A program made the translations under genes and the position numbers. Shown here piece after piece: positions 55,579 to 64,000 of a DNA stretch of 64,000 nt. Source of the DNA: Paenibacillus xylanexedens. GTDB taxonomy: Bacteria; Bacillota; Bacilli; Paenibacillales; Paenibacillaceae. Under the pieces are notes generated by a model. It saw only the letters and a list, made by a program, of their open reading frames with translations. It made no database searches and was not told where the DNA came from. The DNA lies in NCBI RefSeq assembly GCF_001908275.1, contig NZ_CP018620.1, positions 4,278,001-4,342,000 of the forward strand, given 5' to 3'. Positions within the stretch are counted from its first letter, which is position 1; the number at the start of each line of letters is the position of its first letter.

Positions 55579-55639
55579 AACCCTTTTAGGGTGAATAAAT
55601 TAACAAACATGTTGAGATATATGTAAAAATGGTTTTCAT

Positions 55640-55684
55640 GGAGCGCCTGATTCCTTCTATGCTGAAGGGCAGGCGCTTCATTCA
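55640..55684 (+). terminator. Hairpin after the ankyrin gene
   Basis: AGCGCCTG (55642-55649) pairs with CAGGCGCT (55670-55677) across a loop with partial inner pairing (TTCC/GGAA-like). The T-tract is weak. Confidence 0.6.
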
Positions 55685-55828
55685 ATCCATCTTACGTGTA
55701 TGAAACTGGCATAGTCTTAACATAACATGATTAGATACAAGAACGAAGATCTTAAAAATTGAATATCTCTGCTTTAAAGTTTGCTATAGTTTACCACCAT
55801 GCTTCCGGATAAAATGGAAATACCAACC

Positions 55829-55843
55829 ATGTAAGCGCTATCT
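55829..55843 (+). promoter_or_regulatory. CcpA (cre) operator upstream of the lichenase gene
   Basis: ATGTAAGCGCTATCT matches the catabolite-response consensus WTGNAANCGNWNNCW at every position. It lies 48 bases before the lichenase start and downstream of a possible -10 TATAGT (55785-55790), so CcpA would block transcription elongation in glucose. Confidence 0.75.
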
Positions 55844-55890
55844 ATTATTGCGCTGATTATACATGTTGGAATCATTCATGGAGGTGTATG

Positions 55891-56604
55891 ATGAAGAGGA
55901 AGTCTTGGTATACTTTGGCGGTAACTGGTGTCATCTCTTTGTTTTTTTCGGTAAGCGCTTTCGCGGGTTATGTGTTCTGGGAACCTCTAACCTATTTTAA
56001 CGCAAGTACGTGGCAAAAAGCGGATGGGTATTCCAATGGGAACATGTTTAACTGTACGTGGAGGGCTAACAATGTTAATTTTACAAGTGACGGCAAGCTT
56101 AAGCTTGGTTTGACCAGCTCTGCACAGAACAAGTTTGATTGCGGAGAGTATCGTACCACGAATACGTATGGGTACGGCTTGTATGAAGTCAGTATGAAAC
56201 CTGCCAAGAACACAGGTGTAGTTTCCTCATTTTTCACATACACAGGCCCTGCACATGGCACCCAATGGGATGAGATTGATATCGAATTTTTAGGAAAAGA
56301 CACAACCAAAGTTCAGTTTAATTATTATACCAATGGGGTTGGTAATCATGAGAAGATTATCAATCTAGGGTTTGATGCATCCCAGGGCTTCCATACTTAC
56401 GCATTTGACTGGCAGCCGGGACATATCAAATGGTATGTTGATGGGGTATTGAAGCATACGGCAACCAGCGATATTCCTAAAACACCCGGAAAAATCATGA
56501 TGAACCTCTGGAATGGAACAGGAGTAGATAGCTGGCTCGGTCCTTATAACGGTGCCAATCCGCTCTATGCAGAGTACGATTGGGTCAAATATACGAGTAA
56601 TTAA
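55891..56604 (+). CDS. bglS: Lichenase (endo-beta-1,3-1,4-glucanase, GH16)
   Basis: A 237-residue secreted enzyme that cuts beta-1,4 bonds next to beta-1,3 bonds in lichenan and cereal beta-glucan. A signal peptide (to about SVSAFA) is followed by a GH16 jelly roll. The catalytic motif [12 protein letters not shown] gives the nucleophile and acid/base glutamates. [20 protein letters not shown] is nearly the same as in Bacillus BglS/LicB. ATG 55891 fits GGAGG at six bases; ATG 55888 is alternative. It has its own terminator and a cre site upstream. Confidence 0.96.
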   Translation: MKRKSWYTLAVTGVISLFFSVSAFAGYVFWEPLTYFNASTWQKADGYSNGNMFNCTWRANNVNFTSDGKLKLGLTSSAQNKFDCGEYRTTNTYGYGLYEVSMKPAKNTGVVSSFFTYTGPAHGTQWDEIDIEFLGKDTTKVQFNYYTNGVGNHEKIINLGFDASQGFHTYAFDWQPGHIKWYVDGVLKHTATSDIPKTPGKIMMNLWNGTGVDSWLGPYNGANPLYAEYDWVKYTSN

Positions 56605-56612
56605 GCAGACTG

Positions 56613-56639
56613 AAGCAGCCGTTAGGGGCTGCTTTTTTT
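56613..56639 (+). terminator. Terminator of the lichenase gene
   Basis: AAGCAGCC (56613-56620) pairs with GGCTGCTT (56627-56634), followed by a T-tract. Confidence 0.9.
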
Positions 56640-56699
56640 CTATATTCTGGAATTGTATTTATTCAATATATGTATTCAATATCCAATATCCTAAATTAA

Positions 56700-56754
56700 T
56701 GCAATAAATGTTGCAATATTAGTATGGGCATAAATATCAAACATTCATTATGAT
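56700..56754 (+). promoter_or_regulatory. Putative YesN-binding promoter element, site A
   Basis: GTTGCAATATTAG (56710-56722) is repeated exactly at 62033-62045 before the permease operon of the same module. A -10-like TATGAT lies 39 bases from the element start here, and TATAAT lies 38 bases from it at the other site, so the geometry is the same. Further CAATAT repeats lie at about 56664, 56677 and 56683. There is no good -35. The arrangement fits an AraC-type activator site. Confidence 0.6.
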
Positions 56755-56793
56755 TAACCTGTAAGCAACATTACATAGACTGGGGGAACGAAG

Positions 56794-58479
56794 TTGGACA
56801 CAAGTAAAAAGAGACGAGTAGGCAGTTTGGTCATGATCGGTGTATTGGCCCTATCTGCAGCCTTGAGTGGGTGTAGTAACGGGAGCGACAAGAAAACAGA
56901 ATCGAGTACACCAGCGACAACGTTGGAGCTCAAAAATGGAAAGTATGATCCACCAGTATCCATTACGTATTTACGACCATGGGGTCCAGACGTGAAGTTT
57001 AAGCCAGGCGAGGATCAGGATAACAACGTCCATACCAAATGGGCTAAGGAGAAACTCGGAATTGAGTTGAAAAACCAGTGGATATCTCCTTCTACCAATA
57101 ATGCATTTGAGACGAAACTGCGCCTGTCACTGGCTTCTAATGCAGACATGCCAGACATTATTTCGTATCGCGGCGAATTCAATCTGGTGCGTGAATTGAT
57201 TGAGTCCGGAAAATTTGTCGATGCCGGTGAATTGTTTGACAAATATGCCAGCGACACATGGAAAGCAGCCGTAAACGAAGATCCTTCCGTATGGTATCCA
57301 TACATGCAAGATGGCAAAAAGATCGGTATTCCGATTCTGGACTATTCCTATAATGGTGATCCTGTCATGTGGATTCGTGAAGACTGGATGAAGAAATTCA
57401 ATCTGGAAGCACCTAAAACTATAGATGATCTTGAAGTCATTATGGAAACGTTTACGAATCAAGATCCGGATGGCAATGGGAAGCAGGACACTTACGGACT
57501 CACCATTGGCTTCAAGAACTGGCTGAACACATGGATGTCAGAAGCTGGGTGGGTATTTGGCGCTTATGGTACAATGCCAAACCAATGGAATCTGACGGCA
57601 GATGGAAAACTTGAATACGGTTCCGTTACACCTGGTGCAAAGCAGGCTTTGGCCAAATTACAGAGCTGGATGAGCAAAGGTTATATCCCGGAAGAAGCCG
57701 GCGTGTATGATGAGACAAAAGCAGCTGAAGAATTTACTGCCGGAAAAGCAGGTATTGTGGTCGGTCCTCACTGGATGCCATCATGGCCGCTGGAGGATGT
57801 GAAGAAAAACAATCCTGAGGCTGAATACAAGGCGTATCCAATCCCTTCAGGTCCAAACGGTCAAGCAGGCAGACATGGTACGTCAAACGGAAATGGCGTA
57901 GTTCTGATTAACAAAGACATGAAAAATCCGGAAGCCTTTTTCACCTATCAGAACTATCTCTTTGATCACTATGCGAATCCTAAAGAGGGCGATGAGTTTG
58001 AGCATGGATTTGCGGAAGGATACGATTGGGTTATGGTAGATGGGAAACCATCAACCGATGCAAGTCTTACGGGGGGTTATGCTCCCGAGAAGTACACGTT
58101 GACTTTTGATGGAGCGCGTATTCCCAATCTAAGTATGACAACACTTGCCAAGCTGGCAAGCGGTGAAGAAGCAACTACACCGTTTGAGAAGAAAATCAAA
58201 TCAGGTGTACCAGTACCTATGCTTGATGCAGCCAAGATTGTTTTGGATCAAAAAGATATCGTGTTCAATCAGATGTTTACCGGTGCACCTTCAATGACAA
58301 TGCAGATGAACAATGACATTTTGACAAAGATGGAGAAGGATACCTTCTCTCAAATTGTATATGGCAAAACCTCTGTTGATGCGTTCGACTCATTTGTTGA
58401 GAAGTGGAAATCTTCAGGTGGAGATCAGATTACGAAAGAAGTTAACGAGTGGTATGATTCCGTGAAAAGCGGAAAATAG
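56794..58479 (+). CDS. Extracellular sugar-binding lipoprotein (LplA-type), second module
   Basis: A 561-residue lipoprotein. The signal ends in the lipobox ALSGCSNGS (Cys near residue 27). The mature part contains FTNQDPDGNGKQDTYGLTIG and VYGKTSVDAFDSFVEKWKSS, very similar in layout to the protein at 36378. It binds an oligosaccharide for the permeases at 62139 and 63105. The start TTG follows GGGGG at seven bases. Unlike the first module it is placed before the two-component genes and has its own promoter and terminator, so it can be expressed separately. Confidence 0.92.
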   Translation: MDTSKKRRVGSLVMIGVLALSAALSGCSNGSDKKTESSTPATTLELKNGKYDPPVSITYLRPWGPDVKFKPGEDQDNNVHTKWAKEKLGIELKNQWISPSTNNAFETKLRLSLASNADMPDIISYRGEFNLVRELIESGKFVDAGELFDKYASDTWKAAVNEDPSVWYPYMQDGKKIGIPILDYSYNGDPVMWIREDWMKKFNLEAPKTIDDLEVIMETFTNQDPDGNGKQDTYGLTIGFKNWLNTWMSEAGWVFGAYGTMPNQWNLTADGKLEYGSVTPGAKQALAKLQSWMSKGYIPEEAGVYDETKAAEEFTAGKAGIVVGPHWMPSWPLEDVKKNNPEAEYKAYPIPSGPNGQAGRHGTSNGNGVVLINKDMKNPEAFFTYQNYLFDHYANPKEGDEFEHGFAEGYDWVMVDGKPSTDASLTGGYAPEKYTLTFDGARIPNLSMTTLAKLASGEEATTPFEKKIKSGVPVPMLDAAKIVLDQKDIVFNQMFTGAPSMTMQMNNDILTKMEKDTFSQIVYGKTSVDAFDSFVEKWKSSGGDQITKEVNEWYDSVKSGK

Positions 58480-58522
58480 GATGACGCTGGCTGAATTGAA
58501 TCATCGCAGCCACATAAGCACC

Positions 58523-58565
58523 AAAAAGGCATTGCAGGAGAAGATCTCCGGCAATGCCTTTTTGT
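58523..58565. terminator. Terminator of the second binding-protein gene
   Basis: AAAAAGGCATTGC (58523-58535) pairs with GCAATGCCTTTTT (58551-58563), with GGAGA/TCTCC inside. It lies between convergent genes and can work in both directions. Confidence 0.92.
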
Positions 58566-58630
58566 ATTTGATATGGAGAAGGGGAAAGCGGAGAGATTAC
58601 CAGAACGTCAAGTCTGGTCTGTGTACTCTC

Positions 58631-60271
58631 TTAAACCGGCAGATTTTCCCGATATTCCTGCGGTGTAAGATCATAAAATTTCTTGAAAACTCGGATGAAA
58701 TATGCGGTATTGTTGTAACCGACAAGTTCTGCAATCTCAAACACTTTGGCGGTTGATGTTCGCAAATGATAGGCTGCTTTCTCCATTCTTAACCGGTACA
58801 CATAGGCAGTAAGTGCTTCACCTGTCTCCGCCTTGTATACCTTGGACAAGTAGACTGGGTGCAGATGCACATGGTCGGCAATTGCAGGCAGTGATACATC
58901 TCCAGCCAGATGAAGGTCGACAAAACTTTTGACGCTGCGCACAATGGTGCTGTGATTGTCTCTAAGCTCTTGTTCAGCATCATCTCGTATGTAATGAAGT
59001 GTACGCACGGACCAGTCCTGTAGCTGCTGCGCAGTGGAATAGCTGGGAGCTTGAAAGTAACGATAGGACTCTGCTGGTATCAAAGAAGAGATTTGTTTGC
59101 CATTTTTATGAATGATGTACGCAAACGCGCCCGCAATAGCAAAATACACCTCAAAGGTTGACTCGGCAATATCATGATGTTCATTGGAATGCAGCAGTTC
59201 CTCAAAAATGTGCTCGATTTTCTGTTCCACATCCTCAAAGCGACCAGCTTCGAGCAGGCTAATCAACGTTGGTGGCTGATACAGCGACCTGATCGTATGT
59301 AGAGGGTTGGCATCCGTTTCATCGGAAGCGGTGACAAACAAACCTTGCACCTGACCCATCCGTTTACGCATGGACATAACCGTTCGCTCATAGAGTTCTC
59401 CAATTTCGTGGGGAAACTTGCCCCAACTGGAGACGGAAATGGAGATTGCACCTTTCAGGTATAACTGAACATTGGTTTGAATCTGGGCAGCATACTGCTC
59501 AAGCAATGTCTGAGGCGTCTCACTCCTGCTATAACTCATCGTTGTGGAATGTTTCATGCTTACGAGAACAACAATGTAATCATGAACGTCTCGTGTGTGC
59601 CAGATATGAAAATGATTATGCATCACTTCACTTATGATATTACATATCGCATATTCCATTAGGGCCAGGTCGCCGTGTGCCATATCGGATAGATGTTTCT
59701 CCATACGGATAATCAACATGCCCAGATCCTCACCAACGAAGTAGGGAAGCTCCAGCAGATCCAGCTTGTTTTCCAGCGTCTTCTGATCATAGACTTTTCC
59801 TGTCAACAGCTCATGCAGCATCGTGGATTGCAGTAACGGCAGATGATCCTGAAAGGCGTGGAGGGCTCTCTGATGGGAAGCCGCAGCTTCCCATTTATCT
59901 TTAATTCGATGAACGAGACGTTGGACCGATTCGATGAGATCTTCATCGCTAACCGGTTTTAGCAAGTAATCGAAGCTTTCCTGCGCAATAGCCTGTTTTG
60001 CGTATTCAAAATCTGCGTGACCTGATAACAGGATCGTCTGTACTTGGGGCCATTTTTCATGAATCGCTGTAATAAGTGCAATACCCGACATTTCGGGCAT
60101 CCGTATGTCTGTAATGACAATGTCAATGTCGTGGTTTTCCATGATTTCCAACGCTACCGCGCCGGATAATGCTTCATGGACCGTGCCGATCCCGCAGCTT
60201 TCCCACGGAATGGTCTCTGACAGGGTCTCCACAACTGAACGTTCATCGTCCACGAGTAATATTTGCAGCAT
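58631..60271 (-). CDS. YesN-type response regulator (REC-AraC), second sugar module
   Basis: A 546-residue response regulator. The receiver domain has the phospho-Asp in DIVITDIRMPEMSG and the Lys in DYLLKPVSD. The long middle part is typical of longer YesN proteins. The C-terminal AraC domain has LPAIADHVHLHPVYLSKVYK and VFEIAELVGYNNTAYFIRVF. It is 97 residues longer than the first module's YesN. The start follows the kinase stop by 11 bases on the minus strand. Likely targets are the promoters at 56710 and 62033. Confidence 0.94.
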   Translation of the reverse strand: MLQILLVDDERSVVETLSETIPWESCGIGTVHEALSGAVALEIMENHDIDIVITDIRMPEMSGIALITAIHEKWPQVQTILLSGHADFEYAKQAIAQESFDYLLKPVSDEDLIESVQRLVHRIKDKWEAAASHQRALHAFQDHLPLLQSTMLHELLTGKVYDQKTLENKLDLLELPYFVGEDLGMLIIRMEKHLSDMAHGDLALMEYAICNIISEVMHNHFHIWHTRDVHDYIVVLVSMKHSTTMSYSRSETPQTLLEQYAAQIQTNVQLYLKGAISISVSSWGKFPHEIGELYERTVMSMRKRMGQVQGLFVTASDETDANPLHTIRSLYQPPTLISLLEAGRFEDVEQKIEHIFEELLHSNEHHDIAESTFEVYFAIAGAFAYIIHKNGKQISSLIPAESYRYFQAPSYSTAQQLQDWSVRTLHYIRDDAEQELRDNHSTIVRSVKSFVDLHLAGDVSLPAIADHVHLHPVYLSKVYKAETGEALTAYVYRLRMEKAAYHLRTSTAKVFEIAELVGYNNTAYFIRVFKKFYDLTPQEYRENLPV

Positions 60272-60282
60272 GGGGCTTTCAC

Positions 60283-61992
60283 CTACTTGTTAGTATTGTC
60301 GTGCCATACGATGTTAACTTTTACACCACCCAATGCAGAATGATCATAGGCAAGTCCTGATCCATCACCATACAGAAATGATAAACGCTGATGGACGTTC
60401 CATGTACCGCAACCCATGTTCTCATCAAGGGGTTTGTGAAGATTATTTTTCAAGTCCTCAAGTTGTTCATCAGACATGCCCAGTCCGCTGTCTTCCACTG
60501 TAATCGTGTATACATCATCCTTGCAGTCCGCATAAATTTTGATCTCACCGTTCTGTGATTTGGGCTCCAAGCCATGAATGATAGCGTTCTCAATGATAGG
60601 CTGCAGGGTCAGTCTGGGAACCGTTTTATCTAAAATATCATGGGGCACTTCGATTGTAAAATGCATCCGTTCCAGACGAAGTGACTGGATTTCCAAATAA
60701 TTTTTGACCATTGTCAGCTCTTCACGAAGCGTGGCTTGATCCTTTTCGGACCTGGTTATGTATCGGTAATACTCTCCCAGATTCAGTGCCATGGCTACTA
60801 CGGCCTTTTCATTTTTCATTCGGGCCATGTTCTTGATATAGAACAGACAGTTATATAGAAAATGCGGATTAATCTGCGATTGCAACTGTTTGAGCGTGGC
60901 TTCCCGACTTCTTAATTTCTCCTCATATACATTCTCGATTAATTCTTGAATTCGTTGAGCCATGATGTTGAAACGTGCAAATAACAAGCTGAACTCATTG
61001 CGTGCAGAATGATGAAGCCGAACGGAAAAGTCCCCGGTGGACAAGCGATTTGTCCCTTTCACCAACTGTAAGAGTGGAAGCTGTACACTTCGGTAGAGTG
61101 TATATAATACTACAACGCTCATCACGATCAGAACGGCAATTGAAGCGTAAAAAAGATTCCGGCTGCTCGTAATCGGTTTCAAAATCTGCTGCATAGGCAC
61201 ATAGTCAATATAATACCAGCCGAGGCTCTTGGATTGAATGTAGGAGACGTAATATTCCGTTTTGTTCAACGTTGTACTGAAGCCACCGCTGGCCTGCAGT
61301 TTTGCTTCTTTCAGGGAAGGCAGGATTGCGTTCAAGGTCTCCTTTCCAGAACTATTGCTGATTAATCCATAATCGGGATGGAACATGAACGGGTCGCCTT
61401 TATTATTTAACTTGTTTTGATTAAGAAGTGCAGTTAAGTGATGAACTGGAAAACTGATTTTGGTAATCAATCTGGCTTTGCCAGGTCTCGCCATCGCTGT
61501 CGTTGGATCGGTAGTGTACCAGATAAACTGATTGTCAGCATAGGTCCAGGATTGCGAGAGAGGCTCCTTAAATTCATCATCCCTGTACGGAATGTAAGCA
61601 TAATAATCCGTTGATATCACTTTTTGCATCCTTGGGAAGTATAGTGTGATGGTCGAATGCCATTTGCTTGCTGCGTTGTACAGATTCATCTTCTCCAGAA
61701 TGGCACTTCCAACTTTCACACGTTCATAGGGAATGTCCTTGTAGTCGGGACGTTGATATTCCTGAATACTCGAATCTTGCCCAATAGACATCCCATACAA
61801 TGACAGTTGGTAAATGTTGGATTCTACTGAATCAGCAAATGTCGAGAGATGATTCATCGTATTGTTCTGAATCTCGTGTTCGATAACACGCACGCTTTCC
61901 CGGTTCGAGTATGTATAGAGAAACAGCACCAGAATAAGCAGCATCACAAACAACAGTGTAATTTTGGTAAAGACATTCAAGCGTGTGAACAA
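60283..61992 (-). CDS. YesM-type sensor histidine kinase, second sugar module
   Basis: A 569-residue membrane kinase, the same length as the first module's YesM. Membrane helices lie at residues ~10-27 and ~285-307, with an extracellular sensor between. The H box is LQSQINPHFLYNCLFYI, the N box IIENAIIHG and the G1 box EDSGLGMSDEQ. The start TTG 61992 is preceded by AAGGAGG at a good distance. The gene is divergent from the permease operon. It should sense the sugar carried by the second module's binding protein. Confidence 0.93.
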   Translation of the reverse strand: MFTRLNVFTKITLLFVMLLILVLFLYTYSNRESVRVIEHEIQNNTMNHLSTFADSVESNIYQLSLYGMSIGQDSSIQEYQRPDYKDIPYERVKVGSAILEKMNLYNAASKWHSTITLYFPRMQKVISTDYYAYIPYRDDEFKEPLSQSWTYADNQFIWYTTDPTTAMARPGKARLITKISFPVHHLTALLNQNKLNNKGDPFMFHPDYGLISNSSGKETLNAILPSLKEAKLQASGGFSTTLNKTEYYVSYIQSKSLGWYYIDYVPMQQILKPITSSRNLFYASIAVLIVMSVVVLYTLYRSVQLPLLQLVKGTNRLSTGDFSVRLHHSARNEFSLLFARFNIMAQRIQELIENVYEEKLRSREATLKQLQSQINPHFLYNCLFYIKNMARMKNEKAVVAMALNLGEYYRYITRSEKDQATLREELTMVKNYLEIQSLRLERMHFTIEVPHDILDKTVPRLTLQPIIENAIIHGLEPKSQNGEIKIYADCKDDVYTITVEDSGLGMSDEQLEDLKNNLHKPLDENMGCGTWNVHQRLSFLYGDGSGLAYDHSALGGVKVNIVWHDNTNK

Positions 61993-62032
61993 AGTCCAAC
62001 CTCCTTAATCTTATTAAAATATTGATATCGTT

Positions 62033-62076
62033 GTTGCAATATTAGGATATAGATCACAAATTTCCATTGCTATAAT
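62033..62076 (+). promoter_or_regulatory. Putative YesN-binding promoter element, site B
   Basis: GTTGCAATATTAG (62033-62045) repeats site A at 56710 exactly. TATAAT lies at 62071-62076, again about 38 bases from the element start, with a poor -35. It is the likely promoter of the second-module permease operon and sits in the divergent spacer before the kinase gene. Confidence 0.6.
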
Positions 62077-62138
62077 TTTAATATACAAGTTCACGATGAC
62101 TTGTAAAATACAAAATTTAGAACATGGGGGATGCAGGA

Positions 62139-63089
62139 GTGAAGGAACATACGTTAGAAACGCCGCATAAACGGCGCTCCACCAGGGTTAAACAGCGCTG
62201 GAATATGCAACGGAACTGGACCTTGCATATGATGCTCATTCCAGCTGTATTGCTGGCACTGGTGTTTCAGTACATACCGATGGGCGGCATTGTAATTGCT
62301 TTTCAGGATTTCAAACCATACTTGGGATTTTCTGAATCCAAATGGGTGGGTTGGGACAATTTCCGATATTTATTCTTATATCCGGACGTAGGTCAGGTGA
62401 TCTGGAATACGCTGGTCATTGCATTTTTCAAAATCATCGCAGGACTATTCGCTCCATTCCTGTTTGCCATTTTGCTCAATGAAGTACGCTTGACGGCATT
62501 CAAGAGAGTAAGTCAAACGCTTGTGTATCTACCGCATTTCCTATCATGGGTTATTCTCGGTGGTATTCTGCTCGATATCCTGTCTCCTCAGGGCGGCATG
62601 GTCAACCAGCTTGTCGTAGCCTTTGGAGGAGAACCGATCTTCTTCCTGGGAGACGGTACATGGTTCCGGATAACGCTGATCCTCAGTGATGTGTGGAAAG
62701 AATTTGGTTTTGGTACGATCGTATTTCTGGCTTCTCTCTCAGGAATTAATCCTGCACTCTACGAGGCTGCCGAGGTGGATGGGGCCAACCGATTTAAACA
62801 GACGCTACACATTACGATTCCGGCATTAATGCCGATTACAATCGTGCTGATGACACTCTCTATCGGCAATATCCTGAACGCCGGTTTTGATCAGGTATTC
62901 AACTTGTACAATCCGCTTGTGTATGACAAAGGCGACATCATTGACACCTTTGTATATCGACTCGGGATTCTGAACGGGAAGATGAGTTTTGCCACAGCAG
63001 TAGGGTTGTTCAAATCTGTGGTTGCTACCATTTTGATTGTTATATCTTACAGAATGGCTTACAAACTAGCTAATTATCGAGTTTTCTAG
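62139..63089 (+). CDS. LplB-type sugar ABC transporter permease, second module
   Basis: A permease of about 316 residues with six membrane helices. ALYEAAEVDGANRFKQTLHI is the EAA loop and GFDQVFNLYNPLVYDKGDII is nearly identical to the first module's permease. GTG 62139 follows GGGGGA (62126-62131); ATG 62124 is upstream but without a ribosome site. It is the paralogue of the protein at 34365 and forms a pair with the next gene. No ATPase gene is visible in the window. Confidence 0.92.
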   Translation: MKEHTLETPHKRRSTRVKQRWNMQRNWTLHMMLIPAVLLALVFQYIPMGGIVIAFQDFKPYLGFSESKWVGWDNFRYLFLYPDVGQVIWNTLVIAFFKIIAGLFAPFLFAILLNEVRLTAFKRVSQTLVYLPHFLSWVILGGILLDILSPQGGMVNQLVVAFGGEPIFFLGDGTWFRITLILSDVWKEFGFGTIVFLASLSGINPALYEAAEVDGANRFKQTLHITIPALMPITIVLMTLSIGNILNAGFDQVFNLYNPLVYDKGDIIDTFVYRLGILNGKMSFATAVGLFKSVVATILIVISYRMAYKLANYRVF

Positions 63090-63104
63090 AGAGGAGAAAA
63101 GGGC

Positions 63105-63983
63105 TTGTATTATAAAACAAAAGGATACCGCATATTCAGCATCGCTAACTATACTTTTCTTGGGATATTATCGATACTCTGCATTTTACCAATTATTCAT
63201 ATATTGGCTGTTTCATTCAGCAGTATGGCGCCAGCATCATCAAACCTGGTTACCTTCTGGCCCATCGGGTTCACAACGGACGCATATGTAAAAACATTCG
63301 GGAATTCAAACTTCATCAACTCCTTGATCGTATCACTTAAACGGACTGTAATTGCGACGATCATTGGTATGGTCATCATGCTCTTAACCGCATTTCCGTT
63401 GTCGAAGGAAGACATCAGTTTTAAAGGTCGCTCCTTATATACGTGGTTTTTCGTATTTACCATTTTGTTCAGCGGCGGTTTGATTCCAAGTTACATTCTG
63501 ATCCAGAAGCTTGGCTTGATGAATACAATCTGGGCGCTTATTCTGCCTGGCGCACTGTCCGTGTGGAACGTTATTCTCATGATGAACTTCTTCCGCGGTC
63601 TGCCCAAAGAACTTGAGGAAGCAGCTTATTTGGATGGAGCAGGTCATATCAAAACGTTGATTCTGGTCTACGTACCGCTTTCACTTCCAGCTATCGCAAC
63701 CTTGTCCTTATTTACGATGGTGTATCAGTGGAACTCCTGGTTCGACGGCATGATCTATATGTCTGATATTAAAAATTATCCACTTGCTTCTCTATTACAG
63801 ACCATTATTGTTCAGCAAGATCTCAGCAAAATCAACGTCGATCCTTCCATGTTGGAGAATATCTCGCAGCGAACCGTACGCGCAGCACAGATCTTTATCG
63901 GCGCGCTTCCGATCCTGATGGTATACCCGTTTTTACAACGTTTCTTCGTTAAGGGGATCGTTATTGGAGCAGTCAAGGAATAG
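63105..63983 (+). CDS. LplC-type sugar ABC transporter permease, second module
   Basis: A 292-residue permease with six membrane helices. GLPKELEEAAYLDGAGHIKT is the EAA coupling loop and YQWNSWFDGMIYMSDIKNYP matches the first module's LplC. The start TTG 63105 follows GAGAGGAG. It is 15 bases after the LplB-type gene. The operon may continue beyond the window, where further enzymes would be expected, since in the first module GH43 genes follow the transporter genes. Confidence 0.93.
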   Translation: MYYKTKGYRIFSIANYTFLGILSILCILPIIHILAVSFSSMAPASSNLVTFWPIGFTTDAYVKTFGNSNFINSLIVSLKRTVIATIIGMVIMLLTAFPLSKEDISFKGRSLYTWFFVFTILFSGGLIPSYILIQKLGLMNTIWALILPGALSVWNVILMMNFFRGLPKELEEAAYLDGAGHIKTLILVYVPLSLPAIATLSLFTMVYQWNSWFDGMIYMSDIKNYPLASLLQTIIVQQDLSKINVDPSMLENISQRTVRAAQIFIGALPILMVYPFLQRFFVKGIVIGAVKE

Positions 63984-64000
63984 GCTATGCAAATGCAAGG

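Noticed and set aside
58481..58756. Small ORF after the second binding-protein gene
   Set aside because: It runs through a terminator hairpin and into the 3' end of the yesN-like gene on the other strand, and has no family features.

Overview
The window looks like chromosomal DNA of a spore-forming, low-to-moderate-GC Firmicute, most probably Paenibacillus. Supporting signs are strong AGGAGG-type ribosome sites with frequent TTG/GTG starts, a GerAB germination permease, a Bacillus-type lichenase, two YesM/YesN-LplB/LplC sugar-uptake modules, a PyrR attenuator, Fur and CcpA (cre) boxes and a GabR-type PdxR regulator. The genus is an inference from gene content, not a database result.

Layout. 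1-4.1 kb: the end of a cut-off gene, a ribokinase remnant, a phosphotransferase, and an AraC regulator divergent from a GH4 glycosidase. 4.1-7.2 kb: a LysR regulator divergent from acetoacetate decarboxylase and a ketopantoate-reductase-like enzyme, with a 193-bp miniature inverted-repeat element between. 7.4-10.9 kb: a small membrane protein, then codB-codA behind a PyrR-type attenuator. 11-14.2 kb: GerAB permease, WYL regulator, VOC protein, HxlR regulator. 14.4-21.3 kb: an OpuC-type osmolyte ABC operon, an oxidoreductase, an unrecognised protein, methionine aminopeptidase and a DUF418 membrane protein. 21.4-31 kb: an accessory, partly decayed stretch with two broken genes, an AT-rich DinB gene, small unknown genes, an ArsR/aldo-keto reductase pair, a palindromic element, a ribbon-helix-helix gene followed by a second DNA sliding clamp, an AraC/GyrI regulator and an acetyltransferase.

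31-40.9 kb: the first carbohydrate module: YesN/YesM two-component system (minus strand) divergent from two permeases, a binding lipoprotein, and two related GH43 proteins (one secreted, one cytoplasmic). A second copy of the miniature element lies between permease and binding protein. 40.9-46.2 kb: DinB protein, DinG-like helicase, PdxR-type regulator and a divergent pdxS without pdxT. 46.3-53.2 kb: a Fur-boxed siderophore-type binding lipoprotein, a TetR/hydrolase operon with a clear autoregulatory operator, cupin, AraC regulator with a Fur box, and an OmpR-type two-component pair. 53.3-55.6 kb: an SLH-domain protein and an ankyrin lipoprotein. 55.9-64 kb: lichenase with a cre site and a second carbohydrate module (binding protein, YesN/YesM, two permeases), running to the edge.

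Neither sugar module encodes its own ATPase, so both probably use a shared MsmX-like ATPase elsewhere. A 13-base sequence is identical at the same place in front of the second module's binding-protein gene and permease operon, marking the probable binding site of its YesN regulator. No wholly novel multi-gene system was found. The strongest unusual signals are the two related miniature elements with a compensatory change in their terminal repeats, five near-identical terminators, the PyrR attenuator before codBA, the shared YesN-type promoter element, and the extra sliding clamp with an altered C-terminus.
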